From Bacteroidia bacterium (lineage in GTDB: Bacteria > Bacteroidota > Bacteroidia > Chitinophagales > Chitinophagaceae), in NCBI GenBank assembly GCA_030427635.1, contig JAUIBA010000005.1:150854-214853 (forward strand): a stretch of 64,000 bases of DNA, written 5' to 3'. Position numbers and translations under genes: made by a program. The notes beneath the pieces were generated by a model. The model made no database searches. It saw only the letters and a program-made list of their open reading frames with translations, and was not told the DNA's origin. Below, in pieces: positions 31,571 to 40,880 of the stretch (position 1 is its first letter; the number at the start of each line of letters is the position of its first letter).

Positions 31571-31789
31571 ATGATACTGATTTACTGGTGTCTGCTTTTA
31601 TTGCGGTACAGCATATACCGTACGCCAAAATAACAAAAACAGCCGTATGTTTCTGAGTTTACTCAAGTATCAGTTATGTGGTATTGTAGATGTGTACTAT
31701 CCGGAAAAGTCTAACTCAGGAGTGAGCGATGTTATGCTATCACTTCTATAGACCATTAAAAAAAGTGGGGAGATATGATTTTGAATGTG
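31571..31789. other. Gene-free intergenic stretch
   Basis: About 220 bp with no coding frame and no convincing hairpin. It contains the promoter region of the reductase gene on its left; nothing specific recognised. Confidence 0.4.
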
Positions 31790-32656
31790 TCAATCTAAGG
31801 GGTGGGAAGTTTTATTTTTCTGTTGCTGCTCCTTTTCTTTCAGTATGCGTAAGTGCTTGTTTAGCATTTCTTTAAAGGGCAAATCATCGTCGGGAACAGG
31901 GAGATTACTTCCCGAAAAGTTCGCAAAAATTGCTCGCGATATTTTTTTAATGTCTGGCTTCTTTGTCGCAGGTTCCGGTGTGGTTTCTTTGTCTGTATCC
32001 GTGGCTGGTGATGGTGGTGCTGAGGGTTGTTCTTTTGCTTCATCATGTCTGGGTGGCGGTGGGGTGTCCGGCTTCGGTTCTTTTGTGTCAGCAACGGGGT
32101 CGTCAGGAGGTATGGGGTTACGGGCTTCCTCTTCATCTTTCCAGCCTTCCATTGCTTCATCGAATGGGGAAGGGATATGACCATTTTTATCGAACTCTGA
32201 GGTGAGGAAGCTGTGCTGATGATAGGGCTGGTAGTCGTAAACCATATCATCTACTATAGTCCGTGCCTCATCGGCCAGATGGGGAGCGCGATGGGTGAGT
32301 TGCTCCATAAAGGAGTTAGCCATCTGCATGTACTCGCTGCCGGAGCAGCGTTTGCTGAGTCTGCTGATAGAAGTGGTGAGCTGATGGATAACCTGTGTCT
32401 GGTCTTTAGTGATGCTGACGGCAGAGTAATAATCGCCCAGCCTATCATTAACATATAGATTGAGCAGGTGGTAACATTTGTCCATAATAAGAATGGGCAT
32501 GTTGCGAACAGAGCGGCGTAGCTGGTCCCAGTTGCCCTGCTGCGCCCATGAGGTGATGGTGCGGCGGCTAACGCCTACTTCATTGGCAATGGCGGTCTTG
32601 GTGAGTGAGGACTGGAAGTATAGCTCTTCGGCCTGCTGGCGTTGGTTCGTTTTCAT
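31790..32656 (-). CDS. HTH protein resembling phage small terminase N-terminus
   Basis: 288 residues. N-terminal HTH AEELYFQSSLTKTAIANEVG VSRRTITSWAQQGNW (about 9-43) is like the DNA-binding part of Mu/PBSX-type terminase small subunits. A helical middle follows, then a Pro/Asp/Glu-rich disordered stretch (about 175-240) and a charged C-terminal helix with KEKEQQQKNK. No other phage genes adjoin, so it may be a relic or a host regulator. Confidence 0.65.
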   Translation of the reverse strand: MKTNQRQQAEELYFQSSLTKTAIANEVGVSRRTITSWAQQGNWDQLRRSVRNMPILIMDKCYHLLNLYVNDRLGDYYSAVSITKDQTQVIHQLTTSISRLSKRCSGSEYMQMANSFMEQLTHRAPHLADEARTIVDDMVYDYQPYHQHSFLTSEFDKNGHIPSPFDEAMEGWKDEEEARNPIPPDDPVADTKEPKPDTPPPPRHDEAKEQPSAPPSPATDTDKETTPEPATKKPDIKKISRAIFANFSGSNLPVPDDDLPFKEMLNKHLRILKEKEQQQKNKTSHPLD

Positions 32657-33062
32657 GTTCAGTGGATTTAGGTTTATGTTTTGGGTGTAAAGTTGGGGTA
32701 CTGGTGCGTGATGGGAAAATTGGGTTTTAGTGATATGCAGCTATGTGCATGTGGTATGCCTTTTGGCGCATATGATGTAAAATAGTTTGCAGTGTGGGTG
32801 CGGGTTTCGGTGTGTTTGGTGTGTTGTATTCTAACCACAAGGGGCACAAGGGATTCACAAAGGGGGATGTGTGGGTTTGCGGGTGAGATAGGGCACAAGG
32901 GTGTGACGTGATATGCCCGTGGGCTGGTTGCAGGCGGGGACGCCTGCAACGGCGGAAATTTTTAATACCCTCTTTATACATTAGTAACTTTGCATTTCTG
33001 TTGATTTTCAATAATACATGAAAATTTACACCAATGTAATTTGTCTAAAACCTCAACACATA
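32657..33062. repeat. Low-complexity intergenic region with REP-like palindrome
   Basis: Strand-biased G/T-rich stretch with fragments CCACAAGGGGCACAAGGG (from 32836) and CACAAAGG, which I recall as a dispersed intergenic motif in Bacteroidota. A perfect 10-bp stem GTTGCAGGCG / CGCCTGCAAC with loop GGGA lies at 32927-32950. Open frames on the minus strand here are compositional and not supported. Just upstream of the start at 33063 is TACATTAGTAACTTTG with a possible -7 box. Confidence 0.5.
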
Positions 33063-33812
33063 ATGAATGGATACGTTTACATCATGACCAATGAAGCGAT
33101 GCCCGGACTGATAAAGATTGGACGAACTCAAAAAAGTCCTGAGGAGCGACGACGCGAGCTTTCAAAACCAACCAGTGTACCAAAAGAGTTTGTTTGCGAA
33201 TATGAAATATATTCAAACGACATAGTTGCATTGGAAAAACATACTCAGACCGTATTGAAGAATGAACGATACAATAGAAATAGAGAATTTTTTAGAGCAG
33301 ACTTAAGTGAGGCAATTAACATTATTAACAAAAAAGCTAAAGAACTACGATTAAAAAGTCAATTATTGACTAAGGGAACGAATGAAATATTTGAACCGTA
33401 TGAAGCTATAGAAGTATTAGGTAGATTGCATGCACTCTATCCTGGAATGATCAGATCTGAAATCATTTCAGTTAGAGTATATCAGACAAGTTTGCGATGT
33501 TATTTAGAAATGACTGAAGAAAAGATATTTAATGGAGAACAAAGCCCCCCTCTTTTAGATATTAAAATTCACAGACAAGACATGGCATTTATTTGCGGAG
33601 ACGATTATGATATCGATAGAATAGATGACTCTCAACATAAGTGCCTAGCATTTGATCCATCAAAAGGTGTCTCTTTCAATGCCAGAGTATTTCTGGAGGA
33701 ATTCGATAGCTATTCTAAACTAATGTGTTTTGATCTTTTTACAGAGGAAGCAGGACAAGTAATATCAAAAGAACATTCTAGAATTCACAACATAGATGAA
33801 AATCCATTCTGA
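33063..33812 (+). CDS. T5orf172/GIY-YIG-like nuclease protein, AT-rich
   Basis: 249 residues from ATG 33063 (an upstream in-frame ATG at 33018 would add 15 residues). GYVYIMTNEAMPGLIKIGRT (about 2-21) with SPEERRRELS and FVCEYEIYSND fits the GIY-YIG-like T5orf172 (MUG113) domain. The rest is an unassigned acidic domain. The gene is much more AT-rich than the surrounding host genes, suggesting transfer. May be an antiphage or mobile-element nuclease. Confidence 0.75.
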   Translation: MNGYVYIMTNEAMPGLIKIGRTQKSPEERRRELSKPTSVPKEFVCEYEIYSNDIVALEKHTQTVLKNERYNRNREFFRADLSEAINIINKKAKELRLKSQLLTKGTNEIFEPYEAIEVLGRLHALYPGMIRSEIISVRVYQTSLRCYLEMTEEKIFNGEQSPPLLDIKIHRQDMAFICGDDYDIDRIDDSQHKCLAFDPSKGVSFNARVFLEEFDSYSKLMCFDLFTEEAGQVISKEHSRIHNIDENPF

Positions 33813-34122
33813 TACCGCTGCAATATTGATCTGACGTAAAGCTTCATAATAAAACTAACATCAATTCTGAAATGCTTCACACAAGGGGTAGAAAAGAACA
33901 GGCCTTTTGCTTCATGCCAAGTCACACCTATACCAGATTGTAAACAGTTTAGGCGCAAATGCATCCCGACAAATCATAAATATCACCGATAGTTATGCCA
34001 CTGCCAGCGTGTATATTATTATGTAACACAGCACGGGGGACGCATGCAATATATCTCCCCGCTTTTTTATTACATTTGCTCCGCAATCACCAATTAAATT
34101 ATTTACCAAACAATAAAGCATT
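33813..34122. promoter_or_regulatory. Intergenic region with terminator and lpd promoter
   Basis: A hairpin with 6-bp stem (34034-34039 with 34056-34061) followed by CTTTTTTATT ends the AT-rich gene's transcript. TACATTTG at 34071-34078 is a perfect TAnnTTTG -7 box; it would place the lpd start site at about 34084, giving a leader of about 38 bases. The rest (33813-34030) has no feature I can name. Confidence 0.6.
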
Positions 34123-35529
34123 ATGGCATACGATGTGATCGTAGTAGGAAGCGGACCGGGCGGCTATGTGGCGGCTATACGCGCCTCACAGCTCGGATAT
34201 AAGACAGCTATAGTAGAAAAAGAAAATCTTGGTGGTATATGCCTCAACTGGGGCTGTATCCCTACCAAAGCCCTCCTGAAGTCTGCCAGTGTGTATGAAA
34301 ACTTTACACATGCAGCAGATTATGGTATCGTTGCCACTGACTTCAAGGCCGACTTTGGCGCTGTGATAAAGCGTAGCCGCGGTGTTGCAGACAAAATGAG
34401 CAAGGGCATCCAGTTCCTCATGAGGAAGAACAAGATAGATGTGCTCACCGGCATGGGTAAGCTCAATGCCAAAAAAGAAGTAGAAGTAACCGGTGCCGAT
34501 GGTAAGGTAACTACCTACCAGGCACGCCACACCATACTGGCTACAGGTGCCCGCAGCCGTCAGCTGCCTAACCTGCCTATAGATGGCCAGAAGGTAATAG
34601 GCTACCGCGAGGCTATGGCACTGCCACAGCAGCCAAAAACTATGATAGTAGTAGGCTCTGGCGCTATAGGTGTAGAGTTTGCCTATTTCTATAACAGCAT
34701 AGGTACCAAGGTTACTGTAGTAGAGTTTCTGCCACGCATAGTGCCTGTAGAAGATGAGGATGTATCTAAAGAGCTGGAAAAATCTTTCAAGAAAAAAGGC
34801 ATCACCGTAATGACCAACGCTTCTGTAGAGAAAGTGGACATTTCGGGCAATGGCGTAAAAGCTACTGTAAAAACAGCTACCGGCGATGTGGTTCTGGAAG
34901 CAGATGTGGTACTGAGCGCAGTAGGCGTATCGGCCAACATAGAAAACATAGGACTGGAAGCGCTGAATGTAAAAACAGATAAAGGAAGAGTAGTAGTAGA
35001 TAAATACTACAAAACAAATGTAGATGGTATCTACGCCATAGGTGACATAGTACCGGGTCAGGCACTGGCGCACGTAGCATCGAAAGAAGCTATTATATGC
35101 GTAGAGGCTTTTGCCAATAAGGACGGCAAATACCACCATGTACCAGAGGCGCTGGACTATGGCAATGTACCGGGCTGTACTTACTGCTCGCCGGAGATAG
35201 CCAGCGTAGGCCTTACTGAAAAGCAGGCACGCGAGGCCGGCTATGAGGTGAAGGTGGGTAAATTCCCATTCTCAGCATCGGGCAAGGCTACAGCAGCAGG
35301 CGCTCAGGAAGGTTTTGTGAAAGTGGTATTTGATGCCAAATATGGCGAGTGGCTGGGTACGCACATGATAGGCTACAACGTAACAGAAATGATAGCCGAA
35401 ACTGTGGTAGCACGCAAGCTGGAAACCACATGGCAGGAAGTGCTGGACAGCATTCACCCGCATCCTACTATGAGTGAGGGTATTAAAGATGCCGTAGAAG
35501 TAGCACTGGGCGAGGCTATACACCTCTAA
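34123..35529 (+). CDS. lpdA: Dihydrolipoyl dehydrogenase (E3)
   Basis: 468 residues. FAD site VVGSGPGGYVAAIRA, redox disulfide CLNWGC (about residues 40-45), NAD site VVGSGAIGVEFAYF, and C-terminal HPHPTMSE catalytic pair. Reoxidises lipoyl groups of the 2-oxo acid dehydrogenase complexes and glycine cleavage system. Neighbour lipA makes the lipoyl group. Confidence 0.97.
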   Translation: MAYDVIVVGSGPGGYVAAIRASQLGYKTAIVEKENLGGICLNWGCIPTKALLKSASVYENFTHAADYGIVATDFKADFGAVIKRSRGVADKMSKGIQFLMRKNKIDVLTGMGKLNAKKEVEVTGADGKVTTYQARHTILATGARSRQLPNLPIDGQKVIGYREAMALPQQPKTMIVVGSGAIGVEFAYFYNSIGTKVTVVEFLPRIVPVEDEDVSKELEKSFKKKGITVMTNASVEKVDISGNGVKATVKTATGDVVLEADVVLSAVGVSANIENIGLEALNVKTDKGRVVVDKYYKTNVDGIYAIGDIVPGQALAHVASKEAIICVEAFANKDGKYHHVPEALDYGNVPGCTYCSPEIASVGLTEKQAREAGYEVKVGKFPFSASGKATAAGAQEGFVKVVFDAKYGEWLGTHMIGYNVTEMIAETVVARKLETTWQEVLDSIHPHPTMSEGIKDAVEVALGEAIHL

Positions 35530-35545
35530 TGGTCTACACACAATA

Positions 35546-35583
35546 TAACAGTAAGGGGTCTCGTATGAGACCCCTTACTGTTA
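35546..35583. terminator. Bidirectional terminator between lpd and OsmC genes
   Basis: Perfect 17-bp stem (35546-35562 with 35567-35583), tetraloop GTAT; core AAGGGGTCTC. It separates convergent genes and ends directly at the OsmC stop codon. Long perfect stem in place of a strong T-tract. Confidence 0.8.
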
Positions 35584-35997
35584 TTAAGCTTCCGGCCATA
35601 TAAAGGACATGGTCTTTACCATATCGGGGTGCAGGCTATAGAATACCGGGCAGGTATTGGCTATATGCTCTATTTTCAGCTTCTGCTTATCTGTAAAAGG
35701 TTTGCTGCGCGGAAAACGGAATACCAGCACTATCTCTGATATACGGCGCGGGTCTGATGCCATAATCTTGGTAACATCGCAGGTAGCGCCGTCTATATCC
35801 AGGTCGTGTATAGGTGCTGCTATACCTAATGTGGTGAGGATACAGGTAGCCAATGCGGTAGCCACGAGGTCGGTAGGCGAAAAGCGCTCTCCTTTCCCTT
35901 TATTATCGGGCGGTGCATCTGTTTCTATAGAAGTGCCTGATTTTACATGAGTGGCGGTAGTACGTAATGCCCCGTCATAAACGATAGTTACAGTCAT
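35584..35997 (-). CDS. OsmC-family protein
   Basis: 137 residues. FSPTDLVATALATCILTTLG (reactive Cys) and NTCPVFYSLH (second Cys) are the pair that reduces organic hydroperoxides in OsmC/Ohr proteins. Likely a thiol peroxidase protecting against peroxides; lipoamide/E3 systems can supply electrons to OsmC enzymes, which fits the neighbouring lpd and lipA. Confidence 0.85.
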   Translation of the reverse strand: MTVTIVYDGALRTTATHVKSGTSIETDAPPDNKGKGERFSPTDLVATALATCILTTLGIAAPIHDLDIDGATCDVTKIMASDPRRISEIVLVFRFPRSKPFTDKQKLKIEHIANTCPVFYSLHPDMVKTMSFIWPEA

Positions 35998-36091
35998 GAG
36001 GTTGTGATTTTTGTTAAATTTACATAGTTAGCATCAGCAGAAGAAAGTTTATTTTTTCAAATAGGTATAACTGTCTAACTTTATAACATCT

Positions 36092-36904
36092 ATGCCCATA
36101 TCAGGAAAAATAGTCCTTTTTGTGCTCGCCTGTGCATCCATCCCTGCCGGCGTTTACGGGCAGTCTGTATCCTCATCGGCAGGCAATCGTACTCCGCTTA
36201 AGGTAGCACCGCGTATAGCGCCTGCACCTACCTCCGAGATCAGTTTTGGCTACCGGCTGCATACCGACGGTTGGAGTGTGTACATGGATTATGGCATGAT
36301 GCGCACACGCGAAACGAAGGATAAGGACAAGTTTTACAATACGCACATACTGCAGTTTGAGCTATCGGAAAAAAAGCACCCCAAACAGGAAAAGCTAACA
36401 GTGCAGGACATGGGGGGCAATACCCTGGGCAAATACGTATTTGGCAAAATCAATAACTTCTATGCAGTAAAAGGCGGTTACGGCTACCGGAAGATGATAG
36501 CCGGCAAGCCCGACCCCGGCTCTGTATCCATACACTGGACAAGTGTCATAGGTCCGTCGCTGGGGTTACTGAAACCCTACTACCTCAATCTGGATGGTTT
36601 ATCGGGGGCAAACGGCTCTATAAAGTACTCTGACGATACGCGGCCTAAGTTTCTGAATCAGCAGTTAATAATAGGCGGCGCCGGCTTCAGCAAAGGGCTT
36701 AGCGAAATGAAAGCGATACCCGGCGCACACTTTAAGACCATGTTCCATTTTGACTTTGCGGCCGATAAGCATACGGTACTGGCTGTGGAAACCGGTGTAG
36801 ATATAGAATATTATGCCGAGCCTATACCAATTCTCTATAACAGGGAAGCTCAATCCTATTTTGCCAGCCTGTTCATGTCGGTGCAATTTGGCAAACGTTG
36901 GTAA
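36092..36904 (+). CDS. Outer-membrane beta-barrel-like protein
   Basis: 270 residues. N-terminal signal peptide ends at VYGQ (about residue 24). The body has alternating beta patterns (ISFGYRLHTDGWSVYMDYGM; FAVETGVDIEYY) and an aromatic end (FASLFMSVQFGKRW) typical of outer-membrane barrels. No catalytic motif. It sits 21 bp ahead of lipA and is likely co-transcribed; a functional link is not known. Confidence 0.75.
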   Translation: MPISGKIVLFVLACASIPAGVYGQSVSSSAGNRTPLKVAPRIAPAPTSEISFGYRLHTDGWSVYMDYGMMRTRETKDKDKFYNTHILQFELSEKKHPKQEKLTVQDMGGNTLGKYVFGKINNFYAVKGGYGYRKMIAGKPDPGSVSIHWTSVIGPSLGLLKPYYLNLDGLSGANGSIKYSDDTRPKFLNQQLIIGGAGFSKGLSEMKAIPGAHFKTMFHFDFAADKHTVLAVETGVDIEYYAEPIPILYNREAQSYFASLFMSVQFGKRW

Positions 36905-36925
36905 CCATTGTAACTTGCATCTTAT

Positions 36926-37864
36926 ATGCAGGAACTTCCCGTAATCAGTAACGTAGATATAACACAGGATACAAGGGTAAAAAAGCCCAACTGGCTTCGC
37001 GTAAAACTACCCATCGGAGAGAGCTACAGACATGTGCGCAATCTGGTGGATACGCACAAGCTGCATACCATATGCGAGAGCGGCAACTGCCCTAATATGG
37101 GCGAATGCTGGGGAGAAGGTACGGCCACATTTATGATACTGGGCAATATCTGCACCCGCTCCTGCGGCTTCTGCGCTGTGGCTACCGGAAGGCCTGACCC
37201 TGTGGACTGGGACGAGCCGCAGCGTGTGGCAGAGGCTATATACCTGATGAAGGTAAAGCATGCCGTTATCACCTCGGTGGACCGTGATGAACTGAAAGAC
37301 GGAGGCTCCATCATATGGGCCAATACCATAAAAGCAGTAAGGGCGCTGAACCCTGAAACTACACTGGAAACACTGATACCTGACTTTAAAGGCGACTGGA
37401 ACAACCTGCAGCGCATCATAGATGTAGCGCCGGAGGTAGTATCGCACAATATGGAGACGGTGGAACGCCTTACCCGCAAAGTGCGTATACAGGCCAAATA
37501 TCACCGTAGCCTGGAAGCGCTGCGCCGCCTGAAAGATGGTGGTATGCGTACCAAGAGCGGCATTATGCTGGGCCTGGGTGAGGAGAAGGAAGAAGTACTG
37601 CAAACCCTGCGCGACCTGGCCGATAACGGCTGCGATGTAGTAACACTGGGCCAGTACCTGCAACCTACTCAGAAACACCTGCCGGTAGTGCGTTTTGTAC
37701 ATCCTGATGAGTTTGCATTCTACCGCGAAGAGGGATACAAAATGGGCATTGACTATGTAGAAAGCGGCCCGCTGGTGCGCTCATCCTACCATAGTGAGCG
37801 GCATGTATTTGCCGGGGAAGGCCGCAAGGCATGGCTGCAATCGAAAGAGGAGGCCGGCGCATAA
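36926..37864 (+). CDS. lipA: Lipoyl synthase
   Basis: 312 residues. Auxiliary cluster ligands [12 protein letters not shown], radical-SAM cluster CTRSCGFC, and the C-terminal Ser motif SSYHSE. Inserts sulfur into octanoyl chains on E2 and GcvH proteins. Forms a lipoic-acid block with lpd two genes upstream. Confidence 0.97.
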   Translation: MQELPVISNVDITQDTRVKKPNWLRVKLPIGESYRHVRNLVDTHKLHTICESGNCPNMGECWGEGTATFMILGNICTRSCGFCAVATGRPDPVDWDEPQRVAEAIYLMKVKHAVITSVDRDELKDGGSIIWANTIKAVRALNPETTLETLIPDFKGDWNNLQRIIDVAPEVVSHNMETVERLTRKVRIQAKYHRSLEALRRLKDGGMRTKSGIMLGLGEEKEEVLQTLRDLADNGCDVVTLGQYLQPTQKHLPVVRFVHPDEFAFYREEGYKMGIDYVESGPLVRSSYHSERHVFAGEGRKAWLQSKEEAGA

Positions 37865-37874
37865 CTTTATATCT

Positions 37875-38375
37875 ATGCCTGCACATCATACTGCTGCCTA
37901 CTGGAAAGCAAAACTGGATATGCTATCGCACCCGGAAGGCGGATGCTATAAGGAAATATACAGAAGCCCCATGCTGCTGCCGCAGCGGGTACTGACACCT
38001 GAGCATAACGGAGACCGTAATGCCATGACCAGTATATACTTTATGCTGGAGCAGGGCGAAAAATCGGCACTGCACAGAATAGCCTCTGATGAGCTGTGGC
38101 ACCATTATGATGGTGATACACTGGAAGTATATGAGATAACAGCCAGAGGCGTACTCACTACCCACCTGCTGGGTAAGGATAATGGCGCTGCACCTTTTGT
38201 ACTCATACAGGCCGGTAGCTGGTTTGGCTCACGGGTAGCAGCAGGGGGTACCTATACCCTGTGTGGCTGTACTGTAGCCCCGGGCTTTGACTTTGCCGAC
38301 TTTGAGATGGCGGATGCCGCAACGCTAGCAGGCATGTACCCACAGCATGAAGCACTGATAAGCGAAATGTGCTGA
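37875..38375 (+). CDS. Cupin (DUF985) family protein
   Basis: 166 residues from ATG 37875 (ten bases after the lipA stop). HPEGGCYKEIYRSP, TSIYFMLEQGEKSALHRIAS DELWHHYDGD and CGCTVAPGFDFADFEM match the DUF985 cupins, which bind a metal through the His residues of HRI/HHY. Function unknown. Confidence 0.85.
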   Translation: MPAHHTAAYWKAKLDMLSHPEGGCYKEIYRSPMLLPQRVLTPEHNGDRNAMTSIYFMLEQGEKSALHRIASDELWHHYDGDTLEVYEITARGVLTTHLLGKDNGAAPFVLIQAGSWFGSRVAAGGTYTLCGCTVAPGFDFADFEMADAATLAGMYPQHEALISEMC

Positions 38376-38411
38376 CAGTCATGTTAACCGGTGCGATATG
38401 TGGCAGCACTG

Positions 38412-40820
38412 CTAAAAGCCGTTACTACCCTCCCCCTGACCAGTATTGAGGAAGCCGGATTCTTCTTTTTTACGCATACCGAAGTTATACCTGATATTGA
38501 GCCCAAAGCGGCGCGTGTCGCCCTTACGGAGTCCGGTAGCCATAATATCGGCCTGGTGGATGGAAAACTCATTATTGTTCGTGAAGAACATATCTGCCAC
38601 GCTCAGTGTTACTTTCAGCTTCTTATCGAAAAACTGACGGTTGATACTCATATTGAACGAACCAAAAGTGCTGAGTTCATAAAACTGCAGCTGACCACGG
38701 TAGCGCATAAAGCCATTCAGTACGATCTGTGTATTAGGCCCAAGATCCAGTGTGTGATAGGTAAAGAATGTCCAGCTGCCCCGCGACCATGATAGTGGCC
38801 TGCCGTTATAGTAACCCTCATACATATTATAATTGTACTGACCACCCAACATGAAAAAGTAAACCTTGCCCGGAGGTATGGCACCAAGCGCCTTAAGGTA
38901 GAGTTCTTTGTTAGTACCCAGATTGTCGTAAGTGCGGTAGGTAAGCCGGCTGTTGTCGGCAGCCTGATATATGACCTGAGAGAACATGTCGGTCATATCA
39001 TTATACCCTACCACAATGAGGGGTAGATCATCTACAGATACATTTGCCTCATAGTTTGTCGTAAACTGTGGCCGTAATGAGGGGTTACCCACCTCAGATA
39101 CGTACTGGTCTACATAACGGGGAAAGGGGTTAAGATTGCTGAAGGCCGGGCGTGTGATGGAGCGGCGGTAAATGAGGTAGCTACGCAGCTCATAGCCTGC
39201 TATGGACATCACCTTACGGCTTACATATATGTAAGGGAAGAGGTCGGTACGGTGAATGGAGAACCCAGTATCGGCGGGGATAGTCTGCTGCCCTACCATA
39301 TTAGTATTCTCGGCACGCAGGCCTGCTTTAAGCATTATTTTGCCAAAGGGACGGGCCGCCTGCAGGTATGCTGCATAGATATGCTCTCTGTATCGGTAGG
39401 CATTGGTGCGTGAGGGGTCGTTATATACGGTGCCATTTATAATGGTATTAAAGTTGGTATTGCTATGAAACCATACTGCGGTACTCTTGATACCTGTTTC
39501 CATCATTGTACGGGCAGGGAGCTTCAGGGTAAGGTCTGAGCGGAGGGTGAGATAATGAAACCCGGTCGTTATATTACCATTACCGGACAGCAGACCCGGC
39601 TGGGGTATAGTGTAGCGGGTATCATATGCCTGGGTGCCTGTGGTGGGGGTATGGCTCCAGCTGGCATCTGTGGTCCACTCAGAGCCGGAGGTGTCTATCT
39701 TCAGGTGTGCGGTGAGTCCCTGTGTGATGGTGGTGGTGGTAGTGTTGTTATTGAGTCCTGTGTTATAGGCTACAGCCGTATCTTCGGCTGCGCTGATGAT
39801 GGCAGCAGGGCTGGAGCTGTGGGTCTCATTTTCATTGACTATGATGCGGCCCTCATAGTTAAAGTCCCACTTATCGCCTCTGGCATATCCTATATTATAG
39901 CTGCCATAAACCGACTGGCCGGGATAGGTAGTATAGGCATTCTGTGAGAAGAGTGAGTCGCCGGACAGGATACGGTCTGTACGCAGGCGCTCACCGTTAT
40001 TGCGGTTATTGACCTGTACGTTAAAGCTGGTGGTAAAGTCGCCATTACTGTTGTTAATGAGCCCGCCTATGAACTGATTGCCATACACACCCTGGTTCAT
40101 TCCCGCGCTGGCACTACCCGACAGGCCAATACGTACTCCTTTTTTCAGTATTACATTAACGATGCCACCGCTCCCGGAGGCATCATAGCGGGCAGATGGG
40201 GTGCGCATTATTTCTATCTTCTCTATAGAGCCGGGTGGTAATGACTTGAGAATGGCGGCAATTTCGGCATTGCCTATCTTCTGCTCCCGGCCATTGATGT
40301 AAACTTTAGCGGGCGTGGTGGAGGTGATATATATATTACCATCCTGGTCTACTACCAGACCGGGGATTTCCTCCATTATGTCGTAAGCACTGGTGCTGCT
40401 CTCCGCCAGCGCATCGGGGTTAACGATGGTGACATCAAAGCTCTCCCGGAAGAGGGGTGTCTTTGCCGTAACACTTACACTTTTCAGTGTATTGGGGGCA
40501 TCATCGGCAGTGATTGTTACCTGCTGACCGGACTTGGTGACGGTAAAGTCTTTCATAGCCGGCAGGTAGTTGATGGAGAAGATACGTGCCCTGTATTTGC
40601 CTCCCTGCTGCAGGCGGAAGGTGACCTGCCCTATGCTGTCGGTGATACCTTCCTGATGATCGGCGGCGGAGTCGGTGATGCTGCTCACCTGTATAGCGGC
40701 ATAGGCAACGGGAGCGGAGCGCTTATCGGCTACATGACACAGGACGGGTACCCGCTGTGCCGACAACTGCGGAGCAGCAGCGCTTAACATAACTATGAGA
40801 GCAATGATATATGAGTGCAT
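38412..40820 (-). CDS. TonB-dependent outer-membrane receptor (beta-barrel type)
   Basis: 802 residues. Signal peptide (cleaved near QLSAQ), a CarboxypepD_reg-like beta domain (residues 25-110), a plug (SVTAKTPLFRESFDVTIVNP, then PSARYDASGSGGIVNVILKK at about 200), and a long barrel with a C-terminal RRFGLNIRYNFGMRKK. Takes up large ligands through the outer membrane with TonB energy. No SusD partner follows, so not a classic Sus pair. Confidence 0.9.
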   Translation of the reverse strand: MHSYIIALIVMLSAAAPQLSAQRVPVLCHVADKRSAPVAYAAIQVSSITDSAADHQEGITDSIGQVTFRLQQGGKYRARIFSINYLPAMKDFTVTKSGQQVTITADDAPNTLKSVSVTAKTPLFRESFDVTIVNPDALAESSTSAYDIMEEIPGLVVDQDGNIYITSTTPAKVYINGREQKIGNAEIAAILKSLPPGSIEKIEIMRTPSARYDASGSGGIVNVILKKGVRIGLSGSASAGMNQGVYGNQFIGGLINNSNGDFTTSFNVQVNNRNNGERLRTDRILSGDSLFSQNAYTTYPGQSVYGSYNIGYARGDKWDFNYEGRIIVNENETHSSSPAAIISAAEDTAVAYNTGLNNNTTTTTITQGLTAHLKIDTSGSEWTTDASWSHTPTTGTQAYDTRYTIPQPGLLSGNGNITTGFHYLTLRSDLTLKLPARTMMETGIKSTAVWFHSNTNFNTIINGTVYNDPSRTNAYRYREHIYAAYLQAARPFGKIMLKAGLRAENTNMVGQQTIPADTGFSIHRTDLFPYIYVSRKVMSIAGYELRSYLIYRRSITRPAFSNLNPFPRYVDQYVSEVGNPSLRPQFTTNYEANVSVDDLPLIVVGYNDMTDMFSQVIYQAADNSRLTYRTYDNLGTNKELYLKALGAIPPGKVYFFMLGGQYNYNMYEGYYNGRPLSWSRGSWTFFTYHTLDLGPNTQIVLNGFMRYRGQLQFYELSTFGSFNMSINRQFFDKKLKVTLSVADMFFTNNNEFSIHQADIMATGLRKGDTRRFGLNIRYNFGMRKKEESGFLNTGQGEGSNGF

Positions 40821-40880
40821 AGGCAGGCCGCAAAGATAGTGGGTATGACTGTCTTCTCAGCCATAAAGAGGTGGGGGTAA

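Noticed and set aside
32674..33011. Open frames on the minus strand upstream of the T5orf172 gene
   Set aside because: The proteins are His/Pro/Thr-rich products of a strand-biased repeat region and have no coding pattern.
34186..35139. Long minus-strand frame opposite lpd
   Set aside because: Tyr/Cys/Phe-rich shadow of the lpd coding strand; no start signals or family pattern.
39555..39947. Plus-strand 130-codon frame inside the receptor gene
   Set aside because: Gly-rich antisense shadow of the beta-barrel receptor.
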